DNA of 64,000 nucleotides from Moringa oleifera (GCA_021397835.1 JAJFZO010000742.1:2861001-2925000); one strand, 5' to 3'. Shown: positions 22,731-34,712, counted from the stretch's first letter. Made by a program: numbers and translations. Notes: generated by a model from the sequence alone, not told the origin.

Positions 22731-23448
22731 GACTATAGTTTAAAGTCAAGCATGCATTTTAATCTCTTTTTTTATAGGTTTTTTAAAATTCATTAACATA
22801 TATACACTGTACATTGCTTTTATATAATTATTTCAAAGTAAATATCGTAGAATGATAAAATATTTTCATATCCTTATTACTTGACTTGATAAATGCTTTT
22901 CTATTAACAATTGTAAAATAATTAATTATTACTCATGATAATTACTATTAATTAAGTTTTAGGATATTGATCTTTAGATACCATTTGAGAATAGTAAATA
23001 AACATTTATTATCGTTCATGTTTTTTTCATGTGCATCGATATAAATAGTTTGCTAATAATTTTTGAATTATCCAAATTGGATAGTTTGGGAATCTTATAT
23101 TTATGTATAGTAAATGCATTATTATTTATTTTATTTTGTAAAAATTTCACATAATATTTTCTCTATTATTTTTGGGTACATACCAATGAATATTAATGAA
23201 TGTTTTGATGAGAAAACACTTCCTCACATCTATATAAGTCTTGTACTTGGAAAACTATAAAGAGATGCAGCCAAAATTTTTACAAAATAAAATAAAACAT
23301 AATCCACATATGCTTCACATAAATGTACATTTCTAAATGGTAAAGGACCACCTATCTTTGGAGTTTGGGTGGCATGCATACTTATATATTTTTATTTCTT
23401 ATTTTTTCTTTAATTTTATTTGTTAGATTGATATTTTTTTTCATATAG

Positions 23449-23547
23449 TGTCCACGCTGACCCTTTAACATTGAGTATGGTTATTATGTTATGGCATACA
23501 TAAGGAACATCATTGAAAGTCATAGTGATACCATCCTTTTTACAAAA
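23449..23547 (+). pseudogene. Ulp1/C48 cysteine-protease exon in CACTA copy A, inactivated
   Basis: After a T-rich tract and TCATATAG acceptor the frame reads CPR-stop-PFNIEYGYYVMAYIR. CACTA-borne Ulp1-like proteases usually have CPRQ...ECGYYVM here, the Cys of CGYY being the nucleophile. In this copy the Gln codon is TGA and the Cys is Tyr (TAT). A GTAAG donor follows at 23,548. A further exon-like piece (23,642-23,745) reads HTEVEVNQFRKEFCDF and ends in a stop. The product would not be a protease. Confidence 0.7.
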
Positions 23548-24221
23548 TAGTAAGTTGTTTCAATAATTATTTAATTAGTTAATGTGTTTGTTATTAATAA
23601 CATGTGAATTTATTTATGCGTTTTTTATAAATACAATTGAATGATAAAGCCCTGCACACTGAAGTAGAAGTAAATCAATTCAGGAAAGAATTTTGTGATT
23701 TCACAAGGTGTTATTTGAGCGATGCAATAGGAGGTGAATTCTAAAAATGCTTTTTTTGTAGATTGAAACATATTGAACATACTTTTGCCCTTATTATGTA
23801 AAAGTTGATTATTGGATGAAACTCATATGATAATGTATTGTACATTCGCGTAATTAAATTTTGTTAGTATTAACTTTAGTCATTGAATGAATATCTTGAA
23901 TGACAATTTTTTGATATATTAATAATTGGGAGAGCATTGAAGCGTTATTTAGTGTATTATTATTACACTATAAAATTGAGAAGTGAATATCTTGGTATAT
24001 ATTGGAGTGTAATTTGGTATATTATAGTTAAACTATAGAGAAGTGAAGGTATTGGTATATATTCAAACGTAATTTAGTGTATTATTATTATGCTATATAA
24101 TGTTGGAGGAGTGAAGATCGTGTGTATTGGAGTAGTGTAATATTATTATGCAAATTGAAGTGTATTATGTTTAATTTGGCATTGATATGTGTTAGAGTAA
24201 TGTGTTGTCAGTATGCAAATA

Positions 24222-24900
24222 CTATGAAAAAAATGGAGTTCTTTTCAGGATTAAAAAAGATTTTTCTTCCTGTTATTAAAACTATGAAGAATGAAAGTAT
24301 GGAAAAAAAGACTCTATTTTTTCATAGTTTTTAAATTGTGACGAATGGAAACTTTCTTCAAGCTTCATAAAATGTTTTCTTCATGGTTGTGGAACCGTGG
24401 AGAAAGGGTACTTTCACGATTCAATAGAGAACTGAGAAGGACTTAATAAAATAATGATTTAATAATTAATATTTTTATTCATACATCTTTTCTTCACGAT
24501 TGCTTAAGGATCTATGAAGAAAGAGTAATCAAAAATTAAATTTATTTATTAACTATTATTTTAAATGATATTTAATTATTTAAAATTCAAAGCTTGCTTC
24601 AAGATTCTCAATCATGAGGGAAATTTGTTGTATTAATTTTTTTATTTAACTATAATTTTTAAAATTGAATTTCATTATTCTAAGTAAAACATTTGTTCAC
24701 GATTGGTACACAAAGCATGAATTTTTCCTTTTTTACATAACAAAAAATTGAGTTTTTTTTCACAGATAGAAAAGACTTTTTTTTCATAGCTCTAATGGTG
24801 CAAGAAAAGAGGGACATCTTTTCTTCACGATATTTGAAGTGTGAAGAAAGAGTATCATTCTTCACGCTTCATTTTAGGCTTTCTTCACGATTGTTAACTT
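24222..24900 (+). mobile_element. Fb element
   Basis: Starts ACTATGAAAAAAATGGAG and has a second start near 24,735 (TTACATAACAAAAAATTGAG). The first bases of its CACTA end lie at the duplication breakpoint. Confidence 0.7.
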
Positions 24901-24924
24901 ATCACAAATAAAACTTAAGATTAA

Positions 24925-25682
24925 ACCAAACACTAAAATTGAAGGGATGTTCTTCTTTCTAGTTAAACCTTTTAAAGCTAGTTCACTTCTTACTACTACT
25001 CCATGTTTCTTATATCAAAAAGACTTCAATTTAAAGTGAACAAGTATATTGATCATATAAATCGTGCATGGTGAACAATAAATACTATATATAACCAATG
25101 AGAATCCTTTAGGAGATACAACAACCATTGACATGGTTGATAGGAATGCCAATGTCATAAGAAACAAATTAGTAAAATGACCACTCGAGAGGAAAAGAGC
25201 TTGAAGAATAAATGTCATGCAGAAGGCAAATATGTTGAAAGATTGGATGACATAGAAATGTTATCTATGCATGACAACAGCCTCTGTATTGCTGTTAAGA
25301 TAAGGACTCACTTTTGACGTGAATGATGACACACCCTCGGGATGATTGATTGTAGTTTGGTAGGTTGATATTATAATCAAGATGATAACTACTAAGGTAT
25401 TATGAGCATCACTTGATGTATTATTTCTCTTATGAGCTGTTGATGTCATGACATGTTAATAAAGAGTGATCTCTAATCTTAAGAAAAATCAGTTAGAGGT
25501 TAAAACATTGGGATGGGAGGTAGCTCTCAAATCTCCAGCACTTCTTAACATAATCTTTCTCTCTATTTGTTTCGTCTTCCTGACCTTATGAAATATGCAA
25601 AGTTGGCAAACCCTTCATGTTTTTATGGTCTCTTTAACTTCACTATGCCCAATCAATAATCTTACTCTTTTAAAAACTAACA
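24925..25682 (-). pseudogene. PGG-exon pseudogene (duplicate of 32,412-33,174)
   Basis: Minus-strand open pieces at 25,261-25,449 (KRNNTSSDAHNTLVVIILII, TYQTTINHPEGVSSFTSKVS) and 25,015-25,218 (MTFILQALFLSSGHF, STMSMVVVSPKGFSLVIYSI) cover nearly the whole PGG domain. They are separated by a stop and frame change (about 25,219-25,260). The PGG tripeptide is PEG. The N-terminal repeat and linker (25,450-25,682) are frameshifted. The partner copy is still open over this span. Confidence 0.75.
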
Positions 25683-25739
25683 ATATTTTTAAGTTAATCA
25701 AAATAATGCAACTTTTTATATATCTTTCTTTAATTAAAG

Positions 25740-25994
25740 AGCACTTATGAGCTTGCATGAGATTAATTCGTAGACGTTACGAGGTGCATGATTATGTTGC
25801 TCTAAAGCAACTGGGTTCTAGGAGGAAAGGCTCTTGATTTAGTTATACGAAGCAAGTCGATGAATCTCGTGAATTACTTGTTCTGGAGTTTGATGTCAAT
25901 GATGCCCAACATGGTTTAGTGAGGACCTCTGCTTCCTTACATGAGGTTCCTCTTTCACTAAATCAACAAAAGCATGAATGTTTCTCCTTCTACA
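25740..25994 (+). other. Spacer I
   Basis: Shares an open plus-strand frame with 33,373-33,606 (VRTSASLHEVPLSLNQQKHE). The module join is shortened here (GTTGCTCTAAAGCAACTGGG near 25,795). Confidence 0.5.
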
Positions 25995-26312
25995 CCACAA
26001 GAAAAATAGAATTTTCTTCACTCTTAAAAATGACTTTTTTTCATGATTCTAAAAGTGTGAAAAATAAAGATGTGAAAAAAGAGGGACACATTTTCCTTGA
26101 AGTTTTTGAATTGTGAAAAAACGTTTCTTTTTTCACCCTTCTTTAAAATTTTTCTTTATGATTTTGGAATCGTGAAGAAGAACTTGAAAAAATTATATTG
26201 AATTAAATAATATTTTTTATATAACATTTTTTTAATAATACATCTTTCTTCACAGTTGCTTAAGAAATTGTGAAGAAAAAGAGGTTAAATATTAATTTTT
26301 ATTTATTAAATA
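25995..26312 (+). mobile_element. Fb element, 3' truncated
   Basis: Starts CACCACAAGAAAAATAGAA and is cut at TTTATTAAATAAT (26,312). The duplicate at 33,484 continues past this point. Confidence 0.7.
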
Positions 26313-26819
26313 ATTTATAGTTTGTGAATTTTACCTTATAACTATCAAATGCATTAATCTATTTGCGAGGCGTACATCTTTCGAAGGTGACAGTCTAATT
26401 ATATTATTAAAATTCCAATGATTGTATTATCATCCAAATCATAAATTAGTATTACAATGTTCACATTCTACTCATCATTTTAAATCATATATACATATTA
26501 GTACTTTAATAATACCAGATAGAGATACAAAGATCTTTCAAATGACAAAAACATCTGCACAGTGATCATCTAAAGGAAAGATAACAATTTGGCCGAACCA
26601 AAGTCAAGGAGTTGAAGATGAAGCTGTGAACAAGGTATAGTGAATATGCACATGATTTCATAGCACATTGGGAAAATGAATGGAGATAATATCATATTCA
26701 TTAATGATATGATTATGTTGACATAAAACTGAACATTAATTATAAAGCTTACAAGCATTTGTGTCAATCTTTGATCATCACTGATTCACCATCTTTAAAC
26801 CTTGTTAACTTCCAAGTAG

Positions 26820-27242
26820 TTATCTATATCGGGATCTCACTTGCCATCCTTCCACAGGGGAAAGTCTAATCCCTAATACTTCCAGAGCCATTTGCATCAG
26901 AGCTACCATATGAAGGACTGGTCAACTCCACAACAATGCCATGCCCTTCTTCTTATTCTATAACTTCTGCTTTAGATGCTTCTCTTTGCATCTTTTTCTC
27001 CTTTGTGTTGATGCATTAGCACTTTTGCTAGTAGGTGCTATTGGTTTGGAGGTTTGCCTTTGGGTTTCGATTGAAAGCATGCAGCTGTAACAAGTTGGAG
27101 CGAGTGGGAGAGATGGTGAAAAGGGAACATAAAATGTTAGCAAAAAAAAGGAAAAATAAGAGACTTTGGAGTTCGAGTGACATGGGGCCCCACTCTCGTT
27201 AAAGAGAAGATAATAAACCAAGACAAGTGAAGAAGGTGACAT
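26820..27242 (-). pseudogene. Unrecognised basic protein remnant, copy 2
   Basis: Counterpart of 2,210-2,545. The minus frame 26,958-27,242 contains PTSKSANASTQRRKR and KEKHLKQKL, then a stop where copy 1 continues. Just left of it the DNA still encodes, in another frame, the SSYGSSDA-like segment. The upstream residues also differ by a deletion (KGKPAN absent). Confidence 0.4.
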
Positions 27243-27244
27243 TT

Positions 27245-28150
27245 TTTTAAAATTTTTAAAAAATTAATTTTTAAATTTAAATTTAAATTTAATTTGCTCT
27301 ATTGACGTGTTTTACGTTACGTTTTGATTTATTTTCTTTCTTTTAATCCAATTAGTATTATTATCATAACACTAAAACAATCACGAAATACCTCAGCTCC
27401 TAATTTGTTCGATTCTTATATTTTCTTGTTTCTATTTTTAAAAAAGAATTATATACTTATCGCTTTATCACTCTATCATGTATCCATTATATGTTGTTTA
27501 TTAATGCTTCTTCAATATTGTTATATAAATATTAGTATCACATAGATTAATTTAATTTTTAATGTTTAGTTGATGTGATTTGCAAAATCAAGATACTTAA
27601 GTATAAGTCAATAAATTCATGTTCAAAATTGATAGTAATTAAGTTTTCAAAACATAATCGAGTTAATTATATTTAATGTTTTATATTTTTTAAAATCTCA
27701 AAAGTGACACTAGAAAATTAAGGATACTAAAAAAATAAAAATACCTTGAAAGTAACCTTTGAAAATTCAAATATAATGCTTTCAAGATGGAGACCAACAC
27801 TTTAGTTTAATATATATTGTTTTATTTTTTTCTTATAACATTTTGAGAGATTTAGACATAAGAGCTTCTTTCTCTAGATTTTATAAGTCTTCTTAGATAA
27901 AATCTTTTTGGATTTTCATTTCCATTAATTAGAGTTAACATAACTTTCGGAGTTATATCAATTTGTATGTTTTAATTTTACAATTTTGGACAATCGAGTT
28001 AGCAATATCCATGAGCAAGTTTGCATTGAGGAACATGTTCGGCAGTAAATCAGGGCTGTTTATTGCATGTTAATCCTTTGTAATGGCATGTGACAAGTTT
28101 CTTCAATACTAGTAGAAATGGCAACACCTACATGAGAAAAGAATTCATGT
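27245..28150. other. AT-rich duplicated spacer
   Basis: Counterpart of 2,660-3,640; no gene seen. A 73-codon plus frame at 27,324-27,545 is low-complexity and unsupported by copy 1. Confidence 0.45.
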
Positions 28151-28335
28151 TTTTACCTATTGATCAATTAGACCTTAAAACTGGAGGGACGTTCTCCTCT
28201 CCGACTTATTAACTGTCACATCTCTAATACAATCAGGGCAAACTATAAGGAAGTCAGCCAAAAGATCAAGATTTTCTTTGTCAACTACGTAATGCAAAGG
28301 AATCACACCTCTTTTTCTTTCACATGACCAAAAGA
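28150..28335 (-). pseudogene. Ankyrin repeat fused to PGG-exon stop region
   Basis: Best-kept ankyrin repeat in the window. The minus strand reads VIPLHYVVDKENLDLLADFL then IVCPDCIRDVTVNK, running straight into SERRTSLQF and a stop. The last part is the PGG-exon end in another frame, so the join looks like a deletion product and not a designed short gene. Confidence 0.7.
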
Positions 28336-28918
28336 AAGAGTATCTTTTTTCACACTTAGTTAAAAATATTCTTCATGGTTGTGAAACTTTGAAAAAAAAG
28401 CAAATTTTTATGGTTCTATAAAGAGCCGTGAAGATGAACTTAATAAAAAAATAATTTTAAAAAATAATAATTTTTAATAATACATATTTCTTCACAGTTG
28501 CATAATGAGCGGCGAAGAAAGAGTAATCAAATTCTAATTTTTGTTTATTAAATAGTTTTTTAAAAAATATTTAGTCATTTTAAATTCAAAAGTTTCTTCA
28601 CGATTGCACACTGTGGAGCAAAGTTATTGTATTAATTTCTTAATTATTTAATTATATTTTTAAAAAATTAAATAACACATTTCTTCATGATCTGTAATAA
28701 GTATGAATTTTTCTTTTTCTACACTACAACAAAATAGAGTTTTCTTAATGGTTAAAAAAGATTTTTCTTCATGGTCCTAAAAGTGTGAAGAGTGAAGGGG
28801 CGAAGAAAGGGTGACACATTTTCTTCAGGGTTTTCGAAGTGTGAAGAAAGGGTATCTTTTTCTTCATGCTATATTAACGCTTTTCTTCACAGTTGTTAAA
28901 CAGTGAGAAATAAAACTG
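28336..28918 (+). mobile_element. Fb element, 5' truncated
   Basis: Internal second unit starts with a clean CACTACAACAAAATAGAG at 28,732. The first unit lacks its start because the ankyrin fragment is fused there. Confidence 0.75.
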
Positions 28919-28922
28919 ATGA

Positions 28923-30400
28923 ATCAACTAAATGTTAAAATTAGATGGATGATTTCTTTTCTGGTTAAACCTTCCAAAGCTAGTTTGCTTCTTACTATTG
29001 CTCCATATTTCTTGTTCTAAATAGGCTTCCACTTAAAATCAACAAAAAAGGCTGATCATATAAATCATACATGGCTTACAACCAATACTATATATAACTG
29101 AGGATTTTGGAGATACGATAACCATTGATATGGTGTGGGATGAACCTGGGAATGTCAATATCATAAAAGAAAAACCAATAAAATGATCAATTAAGAGGAA
29201 AAGAGCTTGAAGATTAAATGTCACCCAAAAGACAAATATGTTAAAAGATCAAATGACATTAACATGTTTTCTATTAATGATCACTGCCTCCCTATTGCTA
29301 TTAAGACACAAACTCCATTTTAACCTAAATGATGAAATACCTCTAAGAGTACTAATTATAGTTCCGTAAGTTGCTATTATAATTAGTGCAACAGCTATTA
29401 CTAAGGCATTGTGAGCATCACTAATTTCATTGTTTCACCTATGAACTATTAATGTTACAAGATGTTGATATAAAGTGATATCTAATCTTAAAAAATCAAT
29501 TAAAGTTGAAATGTTGAAAAGGGAGATAACTCTTCAACCTCTACTACTGCCTAATATAATCTCAGTCTCTCTATTGGTTTCCTCTTCTTGGCCTAATGAG
29601 ATATCCAAAGTTGTCAGATTCTAGTTTTTGTTTTTTTTTTTTTTGTTAACTTTCCAACATCCAATTAATAATCTTACTCTTTCAAAAACTAATGATATTT
29701 TTTTTATTGATAATAATGTAACTTTTCATATATTTTTTATTAATTAAAGAGCATTTATGAGCTTGCGTGAGGTTGGTTGCTAGACATTGCAAGGTGCAAG
29801 ATTGCGTTGCCTCATTGTCTCGCATATTTATTCTTGCATTTCTTGGTATTTTGCTTCTTTGTTGCTAGCTGTTCCAAGTCATCTCATCAAAATTTCAAGA
29901 GCTTTAAATCTGCAGCATTTTGCTGCAATATAAAGCAATCTCACCTTGACATATTACACCTTTTACACAATTAGGGCATGTTACAAAATTCAAGTGAAAG
30001 ATCACGTTGTCCTTCTCCAACTATGAAACATAAAGAAGTCATACCTCTGTTTTCTATCCTATGAATGAGATTTTCATTTACTTTCATAAGCTCTATTGTC
30101 AGCTGGGTTTAGCCCTATAGGGTTTGCCCATTTTGCTATATGGGGCTAAACCCATTTTGGTTTAGCTTCCTACCAAATGATGGCTTCCTGTTCATCATCT
30201 TCGTCATAAATTAAATATGTCTTGCATATGTAACTATATGCATTGTAGTATCAATAAAAGGTAGATTATCAATCCATTCCAAAAGATATGCATCTTTTCC
30301 AATCAGGATATGCAACTCATCGATGTTGTCCGCATGAGTAACATTCCTGAACCTCTCAAAGATACTAGAAAACAATTTCCATAATTTCTTTAACAAATAA
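28923..30400 (-). pseudogene. Ankyrin-repeat/PGG membrane protein pseudogene, two exons (copy 2)
   Basis: Exon 1 (29,880-30,400): the open frame at 30,211-30,396 reads FRNVTHADNIDELHILIGKD, AYLLEWIDNLPFIDTTMHIV; further left the DNA gives ELMKVNENLIHRIENRGMTSL with stops. Exon 2 (28,923-29,692): the PGG part is partly open at 29,039-29,224 (MTFNLQALFLLIDHFIGFSF, SHTISMVIVSPKS). Stops and shifts rule out a full protein. Same architecture and same Fb abutment as 4,450-5,890. A 61-codon plus frame over exon 1 is a shadow. Confidence 0.8.
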
Positions 30401-30429
30401 GAAGGAAATACTTCGAGTTTTAATCACAA

Positions 30430-31210
30430 AGCCATAAAAGATATGCATTTACAATCAGACACAAAGTGAAGAGTCAATAAGAAAAGTATAACAAAATCAT
30501 TTATGCATAATTGGCAATAGAGAAACACCTATTAATTAAGTTACTCCTTACTTTTCTAAATCATCCATTCACTATGTGTCCGTCATCTCATCCAACGACC
30601 TTTTCTTAATTAACTGTATATTTTTTAAAGATTTACCAAAATGTTATTTCTCTTTCTTCATTTAATTCATGTAATCCATATTTCTTTATCAAATTAAAGT
30701 CTACTTTTCCTACTACATTTAGATCTATCATTTGCAAATTACTTTCACTCGATGTCTCTACATGTCTACACACTACGGCACTAATGGCTTCATATATTTC
30801 ATATTACTAGATACGTACTATCACTGCCATTGCCTTTCACTTTAGGCCCTTGCACATTTATATGACCATCATTATTACATCCTTATGCATATAGCCATCG
30901 ATGCAACAGTGAGGCAACATGAAATCAAGGATTAAAGGATGTCAAAAAATGATGTCATGTGAAATGAAGGACTATATGAATGTTGCTTTTTAATGAAGCT
31001 TGCAAATATCACAAGGAGATGAGGTAAATGAATGTAGAGTGTTTTTATCTTCTTCTTTTTTTCCCTTCCTCTGGCAAATAGCAATGTACCTTGCAATAAT
31101 GAGGTAATTTGAAATTAAAACTTAAAATTTGACAAAAAATAGAATTAAAAAATGATATTATATGAAATGAAGGAGTATTGCCGAATGGTGCCATTTAGTG
31201 AAGTTTGCAA
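30430..31210. other. 5' flank plus two tandem units
   Basis: Flank of the pseudogene (landmark ACACTACGGCACTAATGGC), followed by two ~200-bp units with GCTTGCAAATATC at 31,007 and GTTTGCAAATACC at 31,202. The second unit is cut and joined to block U. Confidence 0.55.
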
Positions 31211-31214
31211 ATAC

Positions 31215-31570
31215 CACAAGGATGTTAGTTAGCAGGCTAAGAGAAACTTTGGTTGTTGTATTGGAAACTTTCTCAAAGCTTTAAGAACTTTCCAAAAGCT
31301 ACTTATGCCACTATAAAGATGATGAGCTAGTCGAAGCCTCTTATATTGTAAGAATTACAGTTATGATGTCGTTTTTATATCTAATAGGGATTATCGAATC
31401 TATCACCCATTCTACAACTCTCATATGCATTGGAATTGGGTCTCATAACCTATAAGGGCAGTTATAGGCTAATGGTGCAAATTAGGAGAAATATGGTTGC
31501 ACGTTACTCAAAGTCATTATCGGAAGGAACTAGGTTTTGAGAGAAAAAGCTCCTAATTTAGTTACATGAA
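31215..31570 (+). repeat. Block U, copy 3
   Basis: TTAGCAGGCTAAGAGAAAC to GGAACTAGGTTTTGAGAG, then spacer I up to Fb at 31,706. Closest to copy 2 of the block. Confidence 0.7.
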
Positions 31571-31705
31571 GCAAGTCAGTGAATTTCATAGAGGACTTGC
31601 TGGAGTTTGACCTCAATGATGCATAACATGGTCAAGTTAAGACCTTTGCTTCCTTTTAAGAGGTTCCTTTTCCATTAAATCAACAAAATCACGAATTTTT
31701 TTCTT

Positions 31706-32405
31706 TTATACTATGAAAACAAATGGAGTTCTTTTCAGGATTAAAAAAGATTTTTCTTCCTGGTATTAAAACTATGAAGAATAAAAGTATGAAAAAAAAC
31801 TCTATTTTTTCATAGTTTTTGAATTGTGACGAATGGAAACTTTCTTCAAGCTTCATAAAATGTTTTCTTCATGGTTGTGGAACCGTGAAGAAAGGGTACT
31901 TTCATGATTCAATAGAGAACCAAGAAAGACTTAATAAAATAATGATTTAATATTTAATATTTTTATTTATAGATCTTTTCTTCACAATTGTTTACGGATT
32001 TGTGAAGAAAGAGTAATCAAAAATTAAATTTATTTATTAAATATTATTTTAAATGATATTTAATTATTTAAAATTCAAAGCTTGCTTCACGATTCTCAAT
32101 CATGAGGGAAATTTGTTGTGTTAATTTTTTTATTTAACTGTAATTTTTAAAATTGAATTTCATTATTCTAAGTAAAACATTTGTTCACGATCGGTACAAA
32201 AAGCATGAATTTTTCCTTTTTTACATAACCAAAAATTGAGTTTTTTTTCACAGATAGAAAAGACTTTTTTTTAATAGCTCTAATGCTGCAAAAAAAAAGA
32301 GGGACTTCTTTTCTTAACGATATTTGAAGTGTGAAGAAAGAGTATCATTCTTCACACTTAATTTTAGGCTTTCTTCACGATTGTTAACTTATCACAAATA
32401 AAATT
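31706..32405 (+). mobile_element. Fb element
   Basis: Starts TACTATGAAAACAAATGGAG; second start near 32,222. Ends at the conserved junction before the PGG stop region. Confidence 0.72.
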
Positions 32406-32411
32406 TAAGAT

Positions 32412-33174
32412 TAAACCAAACACTAAAACTGAAAGGACGTTCTTCTCTTTAGTTAAACCTTTTAAAGCTAGTTCATTTCTTACTACTACTCCATGTTTCT
32501 TATATCAAAAAGACTTTAATTTAAATTGAACAAATATACTGATCATATAGGTCATGCATGGTGAACAATCAATACTGTATATAACCAATGAGAATCCTTT
32601 AGAAGATACAACAACCATTAACATGGTTGATAGGAATGCTAATGTCATAAGAAACAAATTAGTAAAATGACCACTCGAGAGAAAAAGAGCTTCAAGAATA
32701 AATGTCATGCAGAAGGAAAATATGTTGAAAGGTTGGATGACACAGAAATGTTTTCTATGCATGACAACTGCCTCTGTATTGCTGTTAAGATGAGGACTCA
32801 CTTTTGACGTGAATGATGACACACCCTTGGGATGATTGATTGTAGTTTGGTTGGTTGATATTATAATCAAGATGATAACTACTAAGGTATTGTGAGCATC
32901 ACTTGATGTATTATTTCTCTTATGAGCTGCTGATGTCATGAGATGTTGATAAAAAGTGATCTCTAATCTTAAAAAAATTAGTTAGAGGTTAAAAAATTGT
33001 GATGGGAGGTAGCTCTCAAATCTCCAGCACTTCTTAACATAATCTTTCGCTCTATTTGTTTCGTCTTCCTGACCTTATAAGATATGCAAAGTTGGCAAAC
33101 CCCTCATGTTTTTTATGTTCTCTTTAACTTCACTATGCCTAATCAATAATCTTACTCTTTTAAAAACTAATAAT
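32412..33174 (-). pseudogene. PGG-exon copy with intact 144-codon ORF
   Basis: The minus ORF 32,505-32,939 covers the complete PGG domain: KRNNTSSDAHNTLVVI, NQTTINHPKGVSSFTSKVSP, HFCVIQPFNIFSFCMTFIL, SGHFTNLFLMTLAFLSTMLM and VVSSKGFSLVIYSI. It ends at FKLKSF, short of the family's WKPLW tail, which continues in another frame. There is no exon 1, and the repeat/linker part (32,940-33,174) is shifted. Its duplicate at 24,925 is already broken, so this ORF may simply be young. Confidence 0.75.
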
Positions 33175-33236
33175 ATTTTTAAGTCAATCAAAATAATGCA
33201 ACTTTTTATATATCTTTCATTAATTAAAGAGCACTT

Positions 33237-33483
33237 ATGAGCTTGCATGAGATTAATTCATAGACGTTACGAGGTGCATGATTATGTTGCTCTAAAGCAA
33301 CTGGGTTCTAGGAGGAAAGGCTCTTGATTTAGTTATACGAAGCAAGTCGATGAATCTCGTGAATTACTTGTTTTGGAGTTTGATGTCAATGATGCCCAAC
33401 ATGGTTTAGTGAGGACCTCTGCTTCCATACATGAGGTTCCTCTTTCACTAAATCAACAAAAGCATGAATGTTTCTTCTTCTAC
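33237..33483 (+). other. Spacer I
   Basis: Open plus frame (33,373-33,606) reads VNDAQHGLVRTSASIHEVPL and runs on into Fb. Shared with at least ten other spacers in part. Confidence 0.5.
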
Positions 33484-34100
33484 ACTACAAGAAAAATAAA
33501 ATTTTCTTCACTCTTAAAAACGACTTTTTTTCATGATTCTAAAAGTATGAAAAATAAAGATGTGAAAAGAGAGGGACACATTTTCTTTGAAGTTTTTGAA
33601 TTGTGAAAAAACGCTTCTTTTTTCACCCTTCATTACAAGTTTTCTTTATGATTGTGGAATCGTGAAGAAGAACTTGATAAAATTATAATGGAATTAAATA
33701 ATATTTTTTGTATAACATTTTTTTAATAATACATCTTTCTTCACAGTTGCTTAAGAAATTGTGAAGAAGAAGAGGTTAGATATTAATTTTTATTTATTAA
33801 ATAATTTTAAAAATAATATTTAATTATTTAAAATTTAAATTTTTATTCACAATTATCAACCATAGACAAAAGTTGTCATATTATTTTTTTATTATTTAAT
33901 CATATTTTTTAAAATTAAAGTTTATAATTTTGAATAAAACATTTCTTCACGGACGATAACGAATGCATAAATATTTCTTCTTCTATACTATAAGAAAATA
34001 GAGTTTTCTTCACGATTAAAAAGAACTTTTCTTCACAGTTCTAAAAGTGTGAAGGATAAGAGTGTGAGAAGGACACATTTTTTTCACGATTTTTGATGTG
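33484..34100 (+). mobile_element. Fb element with clean CACTA end
   Basis: Begins CACTACAAGAAAAATAAAAT, an exact start of the CACTACAAGAAAA end known from plant CACTA elements. Second unit start near 33,985 (TACTATAAGAAAATAGAG), period about 500 bp. Confidence 0.8.
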
Positions 34101-34117
34101 TGAAAAAAGGGTATTTA

Positions 34118-34712
34118 TCTTAGGAGAAAAAAAATAAAGAATAAATGTCAATTATAGTGTCGGATAACCCTAAGAATGCCAATAATGCAAGAAAAAAACT
34201 TGTAAAATGATCATTTAAGAGGAAAAAAACATCAAAATAAATGTCAACCAAAAGAAAAATTCGTTGGAAGACTAGATGACATAGAAATGTTTTCTGCTCA
34301 TGACCTTTGTTTTGCTGTTAAGATGCATACTTACTTTTTATGTGAATGACAACACACCTTTGGGAAAATTGATTGCAGTTTCACAGGTTGCTGTTATAAT
34401 CAGTGCAACAACTACTACTAAGCCATTGGACGCATCACTTGATACATTACTTCTCTCACGAGCTATTAAGGTCACGAGATGTTGATATATTTGTGATCTT
34501 TGATCTTTGAAAATTAGTTACAACTGAAACATTGGGAAAGGAGGTAGCTTTGAAACCTTTAACACTATTGAAAATAATCCTAATCTCTTTATTAGTTTTC
34601 TCTTTGTAGCCTTGTGAGATATCCAAAGTTGTCAAAACCCTCATATTCTAATGTTCTTGTTAACTTTCAATGTCCAACTAATAATCTTACTCTTTCAAAA
34701 GCAATATTTAAT
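34118..34712 (-). pseudogene. PGG-exon pseudogene (short module)
   Basis: Counterpart of 9,487-10,096. The minus open frame 34,456-34,644 gives RVLTTLDISQGYKEKTNKEI, then NSVKGFKATSFPNVS: the last ankyrin repeat and linker. The PGG part (34,130-34,450) has stops and lacks the C-terminal helices, as in copy 1. Confidence 0.72.

Larger units (their letters stand above)
17690..24219. repeat. Segmental duplication, copy A (partner 43,935-51,810)
   Basis: Collinear and same-orientation match to 43,935-51,810. Copy A lacks about 1.35 kb present in the partner (44,770-46,120), so its ankyrin exon 1 is fused at 18,541 to a PGG exon. The match ends at 24,219, inside the CACTA element. Confidence 0.8.
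20572..24219 (+). mobile_element. CACTA-type transposon, copy A, 3' truncated
   Basis: Matches the first ~3.6 kb of the complete element at 48,172-52,560. The 5' end is mutated (TACAATAACAAATTTG). Subterminal inverted words TTTCACATCGGTT/AACCGACGTGAAAT lie around 20,700-20,900. The end is lost at 24,219, where an Fb-bearing duplicated block (24,219-26,312) begins. Its internal coding remnants are given separately. Confidence 0.75.
24219..26312. repeat. Duplicated block (partner 31,712-33,803)
   Basis: About 2.1 kb is nearly identical in order to 31,712-33,803 (Fb, PGG exon on minus, spacer I, Fb). The left end breaks into the CACTA element, and the right end joins the start of the large duplication at 26,315. 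This looks like the overlap left by an unequal exchange. Confidence 0.8.
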
